Source: an uncultured Clostridia bacterium (GTDB taxonomy: Bacteria; Bacillota; Clostridia; Oscillospirales; Acutalibacteraceae). From it: a stretch of 34,468 nt of DNA. This document shows positions 34,015 through 34,468 of this stretch, piece after piece. A model generated the notes under the pieces. That model worked only from the letters and a program-made list of their open reading frames with translations. It made no database searches and had not been told where the DNA came from. Position 1 is the first letter of the stretch; each line of letters starts with the position of its first letter. The stretch spans positions 1 through 34,468 of the forward strand of contig CAMHMN010000027.1 in the NCBI GenBank assembly GCA_946186245.1. The letters are read 5' to 3'. Made by a program: the position numbers and the translations under genes.

Positions 34015-34323
34015 TCATAGCTTTTTTATAAGAAAGTTCTCTTTTCCTTTAAAAAATTCGTCGAAATCCACCCTGACCAATCCTTCGGCGGATCCCGCAA
34101 AAGCCGCCATTCCCGTTGCTCCTACGTAATGGAGCGTGCCGTCCTCATTGACTGCCATCACCTGTGCGTAGTGCCGTTCGGTCGGCTTTGCACCGTCTCC
34201 GAATGTAAATCCCTCGTCTTCGGCTGCCCTGAGAAACGCCTCCCCTGTGGGGGCGTCCTTCAGAAACACATACACCCTGCCCTGAAGCCTGCTTAATGCT
34301 CTTACTGTTCTTTTCTCTGACAT
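34015..34323 (-). CDS. Hypothetical protein (102 residues)
   Basis: A soluble 102-residue protein not recognised by eye. It starts MSEKRTVRALSRLQGRVYVF and has the segments TGEAFLRAAEDEGFTFGDG, ERHYAQVMAVNEDGTLHYVG and FAGSAEGLVRVDFDEFFKG, ending in basic residues. The composition (alternating strands and helices, no membrane segment) suggests a small alpha/beta domain. The ATG at 34323 has AAGGAGG nine bases upstream. A longer frame to 34422 would run through the terminator hairpin, so it was rejected. No partner gene is adjacent in an operon-like arrangement. Confidence 0.75.
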   Translation of the reverse strand: MSEKRTVRALSRLQGRVYVFLKDAPTGEAFLRAAEDEGFTFGDGAKPTERHYAQVMAVNEDGTLHYVGATGMAAFAGSAEGLVRVDFDEFFKGKENFLIKKL

Positions 34324-34370
34324 AATGAAATGCCTCCTTGATATGATGTGATTATTCCACAAAGAGGCAG

Positions 34371-34399
34371 CAAAAAACGCCCATCGACTGACGGGCGTT
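34371..34399 (-). terminator. Terminator of the gene entering from the right edge
   Basis: AACGCCC/GGGCGTT (34376-34382 with 34393-34399) is followed on the minus strand by TTTTTTG. It lies 27 bases after the partial gene stop. Confidence 0.85.
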
Positions 34400-34425
34400 A
34401 AAGAAAGCCATTGAAAAAACACCCA

Positions 34426-34468
34426 TCATTCAGCCTTTGCCACCTTGCCGTCCGGCAGGTTGGCGTGC
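34426..34468 (-). CDS. C-terminal fragment of a gene cut by the window edge
   Basis: The last 13 codons of a minus-strand frame, HANLPDGKVAKAE, end with TGA at 34426-34428, just before a terminator. The position relative to the terminator supports a real gene end; identity cannot be told from so little. Confidence 0.4.
   Translation of the reverse strand, partial: HANLPDGKVAKAE

Overview
The window looks like a chromosomal segment of a Gram-positive anaerobe of the Clostridia, probably an Oscillospiraceae/Ruminococcaceae-type gut bacterium. This is inferred from gene content (class II GalT, PadR with DUF2812 and DUF6440, a ClpE-type ATPase, an ECF-type vitamin transporter subunit, DUF5711, L,D-transpeptidase), strong AGGAGG-like ribosome binding sites, and many TTGACA/TATAAT-type promoters and U-tailed terminators. 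No rRNA, tRNA, CRISPR array, insertion sequence or phage module was seen. Both ends cut through genes.

Layout. (1) 1-1525, minus: a PadR regulator followed by a DUF6440 protein and two DUF2812 membrane proteins, behind a promoter overlapped by inverted repeats and followed by four 15-bp repeats. (2) 1580-3104, minus: a collagen-like Gly-X-Y protein with a BclA-like C-terminal domain. (3) 3307-6667, plus: a galactose (Leloir) operon, galK - flavin reductase-like gene - galT. (4) 6748-8329, plus: an ECF-type sigma factor and an overlapping membrane protein, probably its anti-sigma factor; the extracytoplasmic part of the latter has a sharply different base composition. (5) 8418-12600, minus: a CDP-glycerol glycerophosphotransferase-like gene and a 937-residue protein that joins a YidC/Oxa1-type insertase domain to extra membrane helices and a sulfatase/LTA-synthase-type domain. 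This is the most unusual item. (6) 12635-18532, minus: two paralogous membrane-anchored Ntn hydrolases (C45/choloylglycine hydrolase type) next to a VTT-domain protein, response regulator and histidine kinase.

(7) 18746-19855, plus: a family 8 glycosyltransferase. (8) 19885-21800, minus: a DUF1508 protein and a secreted lysozyme-like protein whose upstream region carries a WalR-like box. (9) 21853-24994: a vitamin B6 salvage module, with a pyridoxal kinase and ECF S-component divergent from a MocR/PdxR-type regulator. (10) 24975-34468, almost all minus: rsmE, a ClpE-like unfoldase, pgsA behind a CvpA-like gene, a DUF5711 protein, truA, a two-SH3 L,D-transpeptidase, a small unknown protein and the tail of one more gene.

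Cell-envelope work is the common theme: polymer synthesis or modification, lipid head groups, a peptidoglycan hydrolase, an L,D-transpeptidase, a spore-surface-like collagen protein and several envelope-facing regulators. Starts were chosen by ribosome binding site and often differ from the longest possible reading frame. All functional calls are from motifs read by eye; no database search was run.
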